Shown piece after piece: positions 52,561 to 63,716 of a stretch of DNA of 64,000 nucleotides. The position numbers and the translations under genes are program-made. The number at the start of each line of letters is the position of its first letter. The stretch's first letter is position 1. The notes under the pieces are model-generated. The model was not told where the DNA came from, searched no databases, and saw nothing but the letters and a program-made list of their open reading frames with translations. The stretch is from Microplitis mediator. Its lineage: Eukaryota > Arthropoda > Insecta > Hymenoptera > Braconidae. The stretch is taken from the NCBI RefSeq assembly GCF_029852145.1, contig NC_079975.1, positions 21,767,364 through 21,831,363 of the forward strand, given 5' to 3'.

Positions 52561-55500
52561 TTATCTTAAACTCGACAACACATGAAACCCGAATTTCCAG
52601 AGTGATGTCGCGATTTTATTCCAAAGTACCAAGATTTCGAAAATAATGGTAAAGTTGTAGGTCTCCCCCATTTGAAATTGACTAAAAAATACATTTCTGT
52701 GAGTCACCCCGTGAGAATCACCTACTTTGTGGCATGAATATTATCTTAAACTCGACAACACATAAAACTCGAATTTCCATAGCGATTTCGCGATTCTATT
52801 CCAACGTACCAAGATTTCTAAAATAATGGTAAAGTTGTAGGTCTCCCCCATTTGAAATTGACTAAAAAATACATTTCTGTGAGTCACCCCGTGAGAATCA
52901 CCTACTTTGTGGCATGAATATTATCTTAAACTCGACAACACATAAAACTCGAATTTCCATAGCGATTTCGCGATTCTATTCCAATGTACCAAGATTTCTA
53001 AAATAATGGTAAAGTTGTAGGTCTCCCCCATTTGAAATTGACTAAAAAATACATTTCTGTGAGTCACCCCGTGAGAATCACCTACTTTGTGGCATGAATA
53101 TTATCTTAAACTCGACAACACATAAAACCCGAATTTCCATAGCGATTTCGCGATTTTATTCTAATGTACCAAGATTTTAAAAATAATGGTAAAGTTGTAG
53201 GTCTCCCCCATTTGAAATTGACTAAAAACTACATTTCTGTGAGTCACCCCGTGAGAATCACCTACTTTGTGGCATGAATATTATCTTAAACTCGACAACA
53301 CATAAAACTCGAATTTCCATAGCGATTTCGCGATTCTATTCCAATGTACCAAGATTTCGAAAATAATGGTAAAGTTGTAGGTCTTCCCCATTTGAAATTG
53401 ACTAAGAAATACATTTCTGTCAGTCACCCCGTAAGAATCACCTACTTTGTGGCATGAATATTATTTTAAACTCGACAACACATGAAACCCGAATTTCCAG
53501 AGTGATGTCGCGATTTTATTCCAAAGTACCAAGATTTCGAAAATAATGGTAAAGTTGTAGGTCTCCCCCATTTGAAATTGACTAAAAAATACATTTCTGT
53601 GAGTCACCCCGTGAGAATCACCTACTTTGTGGCATGAATATTATCTTAAACTCGACAACACATAAAACTCGAATTTCCATAGCGATTTCGCGATTTTATT
53701 CCAATGTACCAAGATTTTAAAAATAATGGTAAAGTTGTAGGTCTCCCCCATTTGAAATTGACTAAAAAATACATTTCTGTGAGTCACCCCGTGAGAATCA
53801 CCTACTTTGTGGCATGAATATTATCTTAAACTCGACAACACATAAAACTCGAATTTCCATAGTGATTTCGCGATTTCATTCCAAAGTACCAATATTTCAA
53901 AAATAATGGTAAAGTTGTAGGTCTTCCCCATTTGAAATTGACTAAAAAATACATTTCTGTGAGTCACCCCGTGAGAATCACCTACTTTGTGGCATGAATA
54001 TTATCTTAAACTCGACAACACATAAAACTCGAATTTCCATAGTGATTTCGCGATTTCATTCCAAAGTACCAATATTTCAAAAATAATGGTAAAGTTGTAG
54101 GTCTCCCCCATTTGAAATTGACTAAAAACTACATTTCTGTGAGTCACCCCGTGAGAATCACCTACTTTGTGGCATGAATATTATCTTAAACTCGACAACA
54201 CATAAAACTCGAATTTCCATAGCGATTTCGCGATTTTATTCCAATGTACCAAGATTTCAAAAATAATGGTAAAGTTGTAGGTCTCCCCCATTTGAAATTG
54301 ACTAAAAAATACATTTCTGTGAGTCACCCCGTGAGAATCACCTACTTTGTGGCATGAATATTATCTTAAACTCGACAACACATAAAACTCGAATTTCCAT
54401 AGCGATTTCGCGATTTTATTCCAATGTACCAAGATTTCAAAAATAATGGTAAAGTTGTAGGTCTCCCCCATTTGAAATTGACTAAAAAATACATTTCTGT
54501 GAGTCACCCCGTGAGAATCACCTACTTTGTGGCATGAATATTATCTTAAACTCGACAACACATAAAACTCGAATTTCCATAGTGATTTCGCGATTTCATT
54601 CCAAAGTACCAATATTTCAAAAATAATGGTAAAGTTGTAGGTCTCCCCCATTTGAAATTGACTAAAAACTACATTTCTGTGAGTCACCCCGTGAGAATCA
54701 CCTACTTTGTGGCATGAATATTATCTTAAACTCGACAACACATGAAACCCGAATTTCCAGAGTGATGTCGCGATTTTATTCCAAAGTACCAAGATTTCGA
54801 AAATAATGGTAAAGTTGTAGGTCTCCCCCATTTGAAATTGACTAAAAAATACATTTCTGTGAGTCACCCCGTGAGAATCACCTACTTTGTGGCATGAATA
54901 TTATCTTAAACTCGACAACACATAAAACTCGAATTTCCATAGCGATTTCGCGATTCTATTCCAATGTACCAAGATTTCAAAAATAATGGTAAAGTTGTAG
55001 GTCTCCCCCATTTGAAATTGACTAAAAAATACATTTCTGTGAGTCACCCCGTGAGAATCACCTACTTTGTGGCATGAATATTATCTTAAACTCGACAACA
55101 CATAAAACTCGAATTTCCATAGCGATTTCGCGATTTTATTCCGATGTACCAAGATTTCAAAAATAATGGTAAAGTTGTAGGTCTCCCCCATTTGAAATTG
55201 ACTAAAAAATACATTTCTGTGAGTCACCCCGTGAGAATCACCTACTTTGTGGCATGAATATTATCTTAAACTCGACAACACATAAAACTCGAATTTCCAT
55301 AGTGATTTCGCGATTTCATTCCAAAGTACCAATATTTCAAAAATAATGGTAAAGTTGTAGGTCTCCCCCATTTGAAATTGACTAAAAACTACATTTCTGT
55401 GAGTCACCCCGTGAGAATCACCTACTTTGTGGCATGAATATTATCTTAAACTCGACAACACATGAAACCCGAATTTCCAGAGTGATGTCGCGATTTTATT

Positions 55501-58500
55501 CCAAAGTACCAAGATTTCGAAAATAATGGTAAAGTTGTAGGTCTCCCCCATTTGAAATTGACTAAAAAATACATTTCTGTGAGTCACCCCGTGAGAATCA
55601 CCTACTTTGTGGCATGAATATTATCTTAAACTCGACAACACATAAAACTCGAATTTCCATAGCGATTTCGCGATTCTATTCCAACGTACCAAGATTTCTA
55701 AAATAATGGTAAAGTTGTAGGTCTCCCCCATTTGAAATTGACTAAAAAATACATTTCTGTGAGTCACCCCGTGAGAATCACCTACTTTGTGGCATGAATA
55801 TTATCTTAAACTCGACAACACATAAAACTCGAATTTCCATAGCGATTTCGCGATTTTATTCTAATGTACCAAGATTTTAAAAATAATGGTAAAGTTGTAG
55901 GTCTCCCCCATTTGAAATTGACTAAAAACTACATTTCTGTGAGTCACCCCGTGAGAATCACCTACTTTGTGGCATGAATATTATCTTAAACTCGACAACA
56001 CATAAAACTCGAATTTCCATAGCGATTTCGCGATTCTATTCCAATGTACCAAGATTTCGAAAATAATGGTAAAGTTGTAGGTCTTCCCCATTTGAAATTG
56101 ACTAAGAAATACATTTCTGTCAGTCACCCCGTAAGAATCACCTACTTTGTGGCATGAATATTATTTTAAACTCGACAACACATGAAACCCGAATTTCCAG
56201 AGTGATGTCGCGATTTTATTCCAAAGTACCAAGATTTCGAAAATAATGGTAAAGTTGTAGGTCTCCCCCATTTGAAATTGACTAAAAAATACATTTCTGT
56301 GAGTCACCCCGTGAGAATCACCTACTTTGTGGCATGAATATTATCTTAAACTCGACAACACATAAAACTCGAATTTCCATAGCGATTTCGCGATTTTATT
56401 CCAATGTACCAAGATTTTAAAAATAATGGTAAAGTTGTAGGTCTCCCCCATTTGAAATTGACTAAAAAATACATTTCTGTGAGTCACCCCGTGAGAATCA
56501 CCTACTTTGTGGCATGAATATTATCTTAAACTCGACAACACATAAAACTCGAATTTCCATAGCGATTTCGCGATTTTATTCCAATGTACCAAGATTTTAA
56601 AAATAATGGTAAAGTTGTAGGTCTCCCCCATTTGAAATTGACTAAAAACTACATTTCTGTGAGTCACCCCGTGAGAATCACCTACTTTGTGGCATGAATA
56701 TTATCTTAAACTCGACAACACATAAAACTCGAATTTCCATAGTGATTTCGCGATTTCATTCCAAAGTACCAATATTTCAAAAATAATGGTAAAGTTGTAG
56801 GTCTTCCCCATTTGAAATTGACTAAAAAATACATTTCTGTGAGTCACCCCGTGAGAATCACCTACTTTGTGGCATGAATATTATCTTAAACTCGACAACA
56901 CATAAAACTCGAATTTCCATAGTGATTTCGCGATTTCATTCCAAAGTACCAATATTTCAAAAATAATGGTAAAGTTGTAGGTCTCCCCCATTTGAAATTG
57001 ACTAAAAACTACATTTCTGTGAGTCACCCCGTGAGAATCACCTACTTTGTGGCATGAATATTATCTTAAACTCGACAACACATGAAACCCGAATTTCCAG
57101 AGTGATGTCGCGATTTTATTCCAAAGTACCAAGATTTCGAAAATAATGGTAAAGTTGTAGGTCTCCCCCATTTGAAATTGACTAAAAAATACATTTCTGT
57201 GAGTCACCCCGTGAGAATCACCTACTTTGTGGCATGAATATTATCTTAAACTCGACAACACATAAAACTCGAATTTCCATAGCGATTTCGCGATTCTATT
57301 CCAATGTACCAAGATTTCGAAAATAATGGTAAAGTTGTAGGTCTTCCCCATTTGAAATTGACTAAGAAATACATTTCTGTCAGTCACCCCGTAAGAATCA
57401 CCTACTTTGTGGCATGAATATTATTTTAAACTCGACAACACATGAAACCCGAATTTCCAGAGTGATGTCGCGATTTTATTCCAAAGTACCAAGATTTCGA
57501 AAATAATGGTAAAGTTGTAGGTCTCCCCCATTTGAAATTGACTAAAAAATACATTTCTGTGAGTCACCCCGTGAGAATCACCTACTTTGTGGCATGAATA
57601 TTATCTTAAACTCGACAACACATAAAACTCGAATTTCCATAGCGATTTCGCGATTTTATTCCAATGTACCAAGATTTCAAAAATAATGGTAAAGTTGTAG
57701 GTCTCCCCCATTTGAAATTGACTAAAAAATACATTTCTGTGAGTCACCCCGTGAGAATCACCTACTTTGTGGCATGAATATTATCTTAAACTCGACAACA
57801 CATAAAACTCGAATTTCCATAGTGATTTCGCGATTTCATTCCAAAGTACCAATATTTCAAAAATAATGGTAAAGTTGTAGGTCTCCCCCATTTGAAATTG
57901 ACTAAAAACTACATTTCTGTGAGTCACCCCGTGAGAATCACCTACTTTGTGGCATGAATATTATCTTAAACTCGACAACACATGAAACCCGAATTTCCAG
58001 AGTGATGTCGCGATTTTATTCCAAAGTACCAAGATTTCGAAAATAATGGTAAAGTTGTAGGTCTCCCCCATTTGAAATTGACTAAAAAATACATTTCTGT
58101 GAGTCACCCCGTGAGAATCACCTACTTTGTGGCATGAATATTATCTTAAACTCGACAACACATAAAACTCGAATTTCCATAGCGATTTCGCGATTCTATT
58201 CCAATGTACCAAGATTTCAAAAATAATGGTAAAGTTGTAGGTCTCCCCCATTTGAAATTGACTAAAAAATACATTTCTGTGAGTCACCCCGTGAGAATCA
58301 CCTACTTTGTGGCATGAATATTATCTTAAACTCGACAACACATAAAACTCGAATTTCCATAGCGATTTCGCGATTTTATTCCGATGTACCAAGATTTCAA
58401 AAATAATGGTAAAGTTGTAGGTCTCCCCCATTTGAAATTGACTAAAAAATACATTTCTGTGAGTCACCCCGTGAGAATCACCTACTTTGTGGCATGAATA

Positions 58501-61009
58501 TTATCTTAAACTCGACAACACATAAAACTCGAATTTCCATAGCGATTTCGCGATTTTATTCCAATGTACCAAGATTTCAAAAATAATGGTAAAGTTGTAG
58601 GTCTCCCCCATTTGAAATTGACTAAAAAATACATTTCTGTGAGTCACCCCGTGAGAATCACCTACTTTGTGGCATGAATATTATCTTAAACTCGACAACA
58701 CATAAAACTCGAATTTCCATAGCGATTTCGCGATTTTATTCCGATGTACCAAGATTTCAAAAATAATGGTAAAGTTGTAGGTCTCCCCCATTTGAAATTG
58801 ACTAAAAAATACATTTCTGTGAGTCACCCCGTGAGAATCACCTACTTTGTGGCATGAATATTATCTTAAACTCGACAACACATAAAACTCGAATTTCCAT
58901 AGCGATTTCGCGATTTTATTCCAATGTACCAAGATTTCAAAAATAATGGTAAAGTTGTAGGTCTCCCCCATTTGAAATTGACTAAAAAATACATTTCTGT
59001 GAGTCACCCCGTGAGAATCACCTACTTTGTGGCATGAATATTATCTTAAACTCGACAACACATAAAACTCGAATTTCCATAGCGATTTCGCGATTCTATT
59101 CCAATGTACCAAGATTTCGAAAATAATGGTAAAGTTGTAGGTCTTCCCCATTTGAAATTGACTAAGAAATACATTTCTGTCAGTCACCCCGTAAGAATCA
59201 CCTACTTTGTGGCATGAATATTATTTTAAACTCGACAACACATGAAACCCGAATTTCCAGAGTGATGTCGCGATTTTATTCCAAAGTACCAAGATTTCGA
59301 AAATAATGGTAAAGTTGTAGGTCTCCCCCATTTGAAATTGACTAAAAAATACATTTCTGTGAGTCACCCCGTGAGAATCACCTACTTTGTGGCATGAATA
59401 TTATCTTAAACTCGACAACACATAAAACTCGAATTTCCATAGCGATTTCGCGATTTTATTCCAATGTACCAAGATTTTAAAAATAATGGTAAAGTTGTAG
59501 GTCTCCTCCATTTGAAATTGACTAAAAACTACATTTCTGTGAGTCACCCCGTGAGAATCACCTACTTTGTGGCATGAATATTATCTTAAACTCGACAACA
59601 CATAAAACTCGAATTTCCATAGCGATTTCGCGATTCTATTCCAATGTACCAAGATTTTAAAAATAATGGTAAAGTTGTAGGTCTCCCCCATTTGAAATTG
59701 ACTAAAAACTACATTTCTGTGAGTCACCCCGTGAGAATCACCTACTTTGTGGCATGAATATTATCTTAAACTCGACAACACATAAAACTCGAATTTCCAT
59801 AGCGATTTCGCGATTCTATTCCAATGTACCAAGATTTTAAAAATAATGGTAAAGTTGTAGGTCTCCCCCATTTGAAATTGACTAAAAACTACATTTCTGT
59901 GAGTCACCCCGTGAGAATCACCTACTTTGTGGCATGAATATTATCTTAAACTCGACAACACATAAAACTCGAATTTCCATAGCGATTTCGCGATTCTATT
60001 CCAATGTACCAAGATTTTAAAAATAATGGTAAAGTTGTAGGTCTCCCCCATTTGAAATTGACTAAAAACTACATTTCTGTGAGTCACCCCGTGAGAATCA
60101 CCTACTTTGTGGCATGAATATTATCTTAAACTCGACAACACATAAAACTCGAATTTCCATAGTGATTTCGCGATTTCATTCCAAAGTACCAATATTTCAA
60201 AAATAATGGTAAAGTTGTAGGTCTTCCCCATTTGAAATTGACTAAGAAATACATTTCTGTCAGTCACCCCGTAAGAATCACCTTTTTTGTGGCATGAATA
60301 TTATTTTAAACTCGACAACACATGAAACCCGAATTTCCAGAGTGATGTCGCGATTTTATTCCAAAGTACCAAGATTTCGAAAATAATGGTAAAGTTGTAG
60401 GTCTCCCCCATTTGAAATTGACTAAAAAATACATTTCTGTGAGTCACCCCGTGAGAATCACCTACTTTGTGGCATGAATATTATCTTAAACTCGACAACA
60501 CATAAAACTCGAATTTCCATAGCGATTTCGCGATTTTATTCCAATGTACCAAGATTTCAAAAATAATGGTAAAGTTGTAGGTCTCCCCCATTTGAAATTG
60601 ACTAAAAAATACATTTCTGTGAGTCACCCCGTGAGAATCACCTACTTTGTGGCATGAATATTATCTTAAACTCGACAACACATAAAACTCGAATTTCCAT
60701 ACCGATTTCGCGATTTTATTCCAATGTACCAAGATTTCAAAAATAATGGTAAAGTTGTAGGTCTCCCCCATTTGAAATTGACTAAAAAATACATTTCTGT
60801 GAGTCACCCCGTGAGAATCACCTACTTTGTGGCATGAATATTATCTTAAACTCGACAACACATAAAACTCGAATTTCCATAGTGATTTCGCGATTTCATT
60901 CCAAAGTACCAATATTTCAAAAATAATGGTAAAGTTGTAGGTCTTCCCCATTTGAAATTGACTAAGAAATACATTTCTGTCAGTCACCCCGTTAGAATTG
61001 CCTACTTTA

Positions 61010-62362
61010 TGGCTTGAATCTTATTTAAAAAACTATTGTTTTAAACTGATCTCCAAAGTATTTTCTTATAAATCCTTTACATCTCATATATTTAATACAT
61101 AAAAAACAAAAATTTTTAAAATTAACAATAAATACTAAACCAAATTAATTTATAACCTGAGACTTATAAGTCTCATAAATGGTTCCAGGTTACATGTGCG
61201 AGTAAATCTATACAATCCAATGAAAAATGTAATCAATAAAACTTGAAAAAAATAAAAATATTAAATAAAACCTCAAGAATTAAGAAAAGTTATGAAATAT
61301 ATAGTACAATTATGTTGTCAAAATTATTAATTAAACAACTGTTATATCTATTGTTGTAAGTCAAGTCCTTCTTCATCGTCACATATATATTTTTTTATCA
61401 TTTTCCTTAATTAAGCAGCGACAACAAATAAATCTATTATTTTATAATCTAATAGTCACAATCATTTATTTGAATATTATTTTTCACACTTGGTTGCATT
61501 TATATGATTTCAATTTAAATATTTGTCAATCAATGAGTTTATAGTGCTTCATTTTTTGTTGATTATATACCCTGATTAAAAATATTGATTGAAAAGAATT
61601 GAGAAGCGGTCACTCCATGCAAACTGTATTTGTATATATACAAACAAAAAAATTGAAATCAATTGAAATTATTGAAAAGAATTTGAATTTCATCACTTTT
61701 AATTCTTTTCAATCAATATTTTTAAACAGGGATAAGTTTGATATTTCTGCTCAATTAATTTTTGATGTTTTTATGAAATATCACTAGTTAATGTTAAATA
61801 CTACCTACTTGATATTGAATAAATTTTTAATGTAATGAATCACATTTTATTTATGAAATTGTTTTTTCTTTTATTAACTTTTTTTTTCATTTATTTCAGC
61901 CCAATACATCATTCGAAATTATAAATAACTAATTAATTATAATTAAATCAAAAGCTTAACAAAAACGCTCTTGTAAAATTTTTTTTAAATCGTTTTCAAA
62001 GTCAAAATGATAAAAACATTTCATTTTTATTTTAAAAATTAATTTTTCTTAATTTAATATTTAAATACTTCTTTAATTTTCTTTGTTATCGACTTTCCGA
62101 ATAGTCTTATCTATGAATCACTTCATTATTGACAATCTTTTTTATCTGTGGATATTGAGTAATGATGTCTTCGAATATAGAGGACTTCGAGTAAACATAA
62201 TATAGATGAGATGTTTACAAAAATTCAGTGGAGTCCAGTTGTCATTGAATATAGTTGTCACTGAGTATAGATGTCGTCTTTGTGCTTGAGTAAAGAAATT
62301 TTGAGTATAGATGAGTATTCGCCCAAATGTCTGCTAACTTTACTATCATAAATTTTGAGTAT
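61010..62362 (-). repeat. Right inverted arm of the satellite-bearing element
   Basis: Reverse complement of the left arm, with the same order of blocks read inward. The 18-bp palindrome is at 61158-61175. The subterminal repeats (tgagtatagatg and variants) are at 62155-62325. The outer homology fades near 62362. An extra stretch of about 680 bp (61206-61894) interrupts the arm relative to the left and contains a MITE at 61570-61731. A 62-codon frame at 61599-61787 lies within this insertion and has no protein character. Confidence 0.85.
61570..61731. mobile_element. 162-bp MITE inserted in the right arm
   Basis: Inverted ends of 31 nt at 61570-61600 and 61701-61731 match at 30 positions. 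They start CCCTG[A/T]TT and continue with aaaaatattgattgaaaa. The trinucleotide ATA on both sides could be a target duplication, but that is too short to be decisive. It is absent from the left arm, so it postdates the arms' separation. Confidence 0.75.
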
Positions 62363-62429
62363 ATTTTGTAGTCTAATTAATATTATTATTGATATATATA
62401 AATATTAATGAAATTATTAATTTAAATTT

Positions 62430-62940
62430 TGAAATTTCGCGCTGTTGGCGCTACTGCGCGTTGCTGTAGTCAACGTTAAAATATTTGCTAAAGTGGGGGT
62501 GGGAGAATGAATCGCAAAATCGATTGCTTTGTTCCAACTGACGGTCCAATAGCGGCAGTCAGTATCATCGACAACGGCAGCAGTAGTCGAGATCTTTCTT
62601 TACGTTTAAATAGAAACACAGTATTGCAGTTTATTCGCGGAATTATCCATTAAATTTATTGCTTATATTAATTGTTTAATTAAAATGTGTAGTGTTTGTA
62701 AAATTTAAATTGTGAAAAGTGTCTGTCGTGTAGTGAAGTGTTGAGTGTTCAGTGCTAGTGTAAAGTGTTGCGAATTGCTGATGCTGATGACTTCCAAGTT
62801 CCTGAGCAAAATCATCTGGCATCGTCTGGTGGGAAATAGCAGTTAAGTGACGTTTTTTTAGCTGCAATGCACTTGGAGCAATTTAAATCAAATCTCCAAG
62901 TGTACTAGGACACCCTTCTGCATATTATTTCCCCACCAAG
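62430..62940 (+). promoter_or_regulatory. Possible promoter and non-coding first exon of a plus-strand gene
   Basis: A GC-richer island after the right arm. It has a CCAAT box (62546-62550), an initiator-like tcagtat around 62558-62564, and a GT-rich leader with recurrent agtgt words (62690-62770), a style common in insect 5' UTRs. It ends with a donor-like CCACCAAG/GTTTGT near 62938. A 48-codon frame, ATG 62507 to TAA 62653, lies across the supposed start site. The coding part would be outside the window. Alternatively it is the edge of an unknown repeat. Confidence 0.3.
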
Positions 62941-62958
62941 GTTTGTTCAAACACTCAA

Positions 62959-63350
62959 GTGTTTTTTTTTAAATTTTTTAAATATTTTTCTACCATATTC
63001 TGGCGCCATTTTATTTTGACGTATGATTTTTAGTTTTCTCCGTTTTTTCCAATTTCTAATAATTTATTTTTCAAATATTTAAATTTACCGCGCAAGTAAT
63101 AAGAATAATAAGAGTGCATTCCGAAATGCGCTACGCTACAGCTGCTCGCACCCTATGATCCTGAAAGTAGTAGACATTAAAATTTTTTATTTATTTTCAA
63201 TAAACAAAATAAATATCAACAGGCATAAATTTTAAAAAATCCATGTGAAGAATTTAAAACAATTTTTTTTTTTATATTTTTTAAAAATTTAATGACAATT
63301 AACTTGGTAATTAGAAAAGAAAAGACTTAAATTTTTAAATGTCGGCGTAA
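62959..63350 (+). repeat. Right copy of the ~330-bp direct repeat
   Basis: Matches 8502-8832 in the same orientation (see that entry). This copy has an extra stretch around 63110-63165 containing a short near-palindrome, cattccgaaatg. Confidence 0.5.
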
Positions 63351-63352
63351 AA

Positions 63353-63716
63353 CTACTTTTAGCATCACATTAAATTTATAGTATTATAGTTTACAAATAG
63401 ATGGAAGGGCAGGGCCATTCCCTCTGAAACTTTAAATATTCAAACAAAGAAATTTTTAAATTTAATGACAATTAGCTCTGGGCGCTTGATTCAAAAATGG
63501 CTTTAGCAAAAGGAGCCAGAAAATTATAAAATGAAGAAAAGTTTTAAAACTCCGCTCTTTTGAGCCTGCGTCCATGCCTATACGGTTTAGACTCTAGAGT
63601 TTTTATTTATTAAAAGACGGCATTGATAATGAGATTAAATCCGATACTTGCAATAGACACTTAATTGGTAATTTGAAAATTTATGACAGTGTCATGGTTT
63701 ACTCGAAAATTATTTT
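63353..63716. other. Intergenic, nothing recognised
   Basis: AT-rich DNA without a usable frame, clear repeat or RNA gene. It could be the first intron of the putative gene starting near 62560. Confidence 0.4.

Larger units (their letters stand above)
9573..61030 (+). repeat. 180-bp satellite array, about 286 monomers
   Basis: The unit is exactly 180 bp. Markers such as ttatcttaaactcgacaac, ccaatgtacc, aaagttgtaggtctcccc and gagtcaccccgtgagaatca recur at constant phase from about 9600 to 61000, with no insertion or deletion that I can find. By hand count the monomer is about 35 percent G+C, richer than its surroundings. Monomers differ by a few recurrent substitutions (for example cgattctatt/cgattttatt/cgattttctt/cgatttcatt; cataaaactc/catgaaactc/catgaaaccc; aagatttcaa/ttttaa/ttctaa/ttcgaa). 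The 180-bp length is close to one nucleosome plus linker, common for centromeric or heterochromatic satellites. However, a gene lies only 1.3 kb away, so a centromeric role is unproven. No gene, transposon insertion or inversion interrupts it. Confidence 0.97.

Noticed and set aside
9573..61030. CRISPR-like array
   Set aside because: The 180-bp units abut directly with no unique spacers, in a eukaryotic setting.
9573..61030. Assignment as the centromere
   Set aside because: The unit length fits, but an intact gene 1.3 kb away and the TIR-like arms do not favour it, and no CENP-B-box-like motif was seen. CenH3 mapping would decide.
61599..61787. 62-codon plus-strand frame in the right arm
   Set aside because: It overlaps the inverted repeat of a MITE, has low-complexity residues and is absent from the left arm.
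62676..62867. 63-codon minus-strand frame rich in His, Thr and Gln
   Set aside because: It is the complement of a GT-rich leader-like tract; composition bias explains the open frame.
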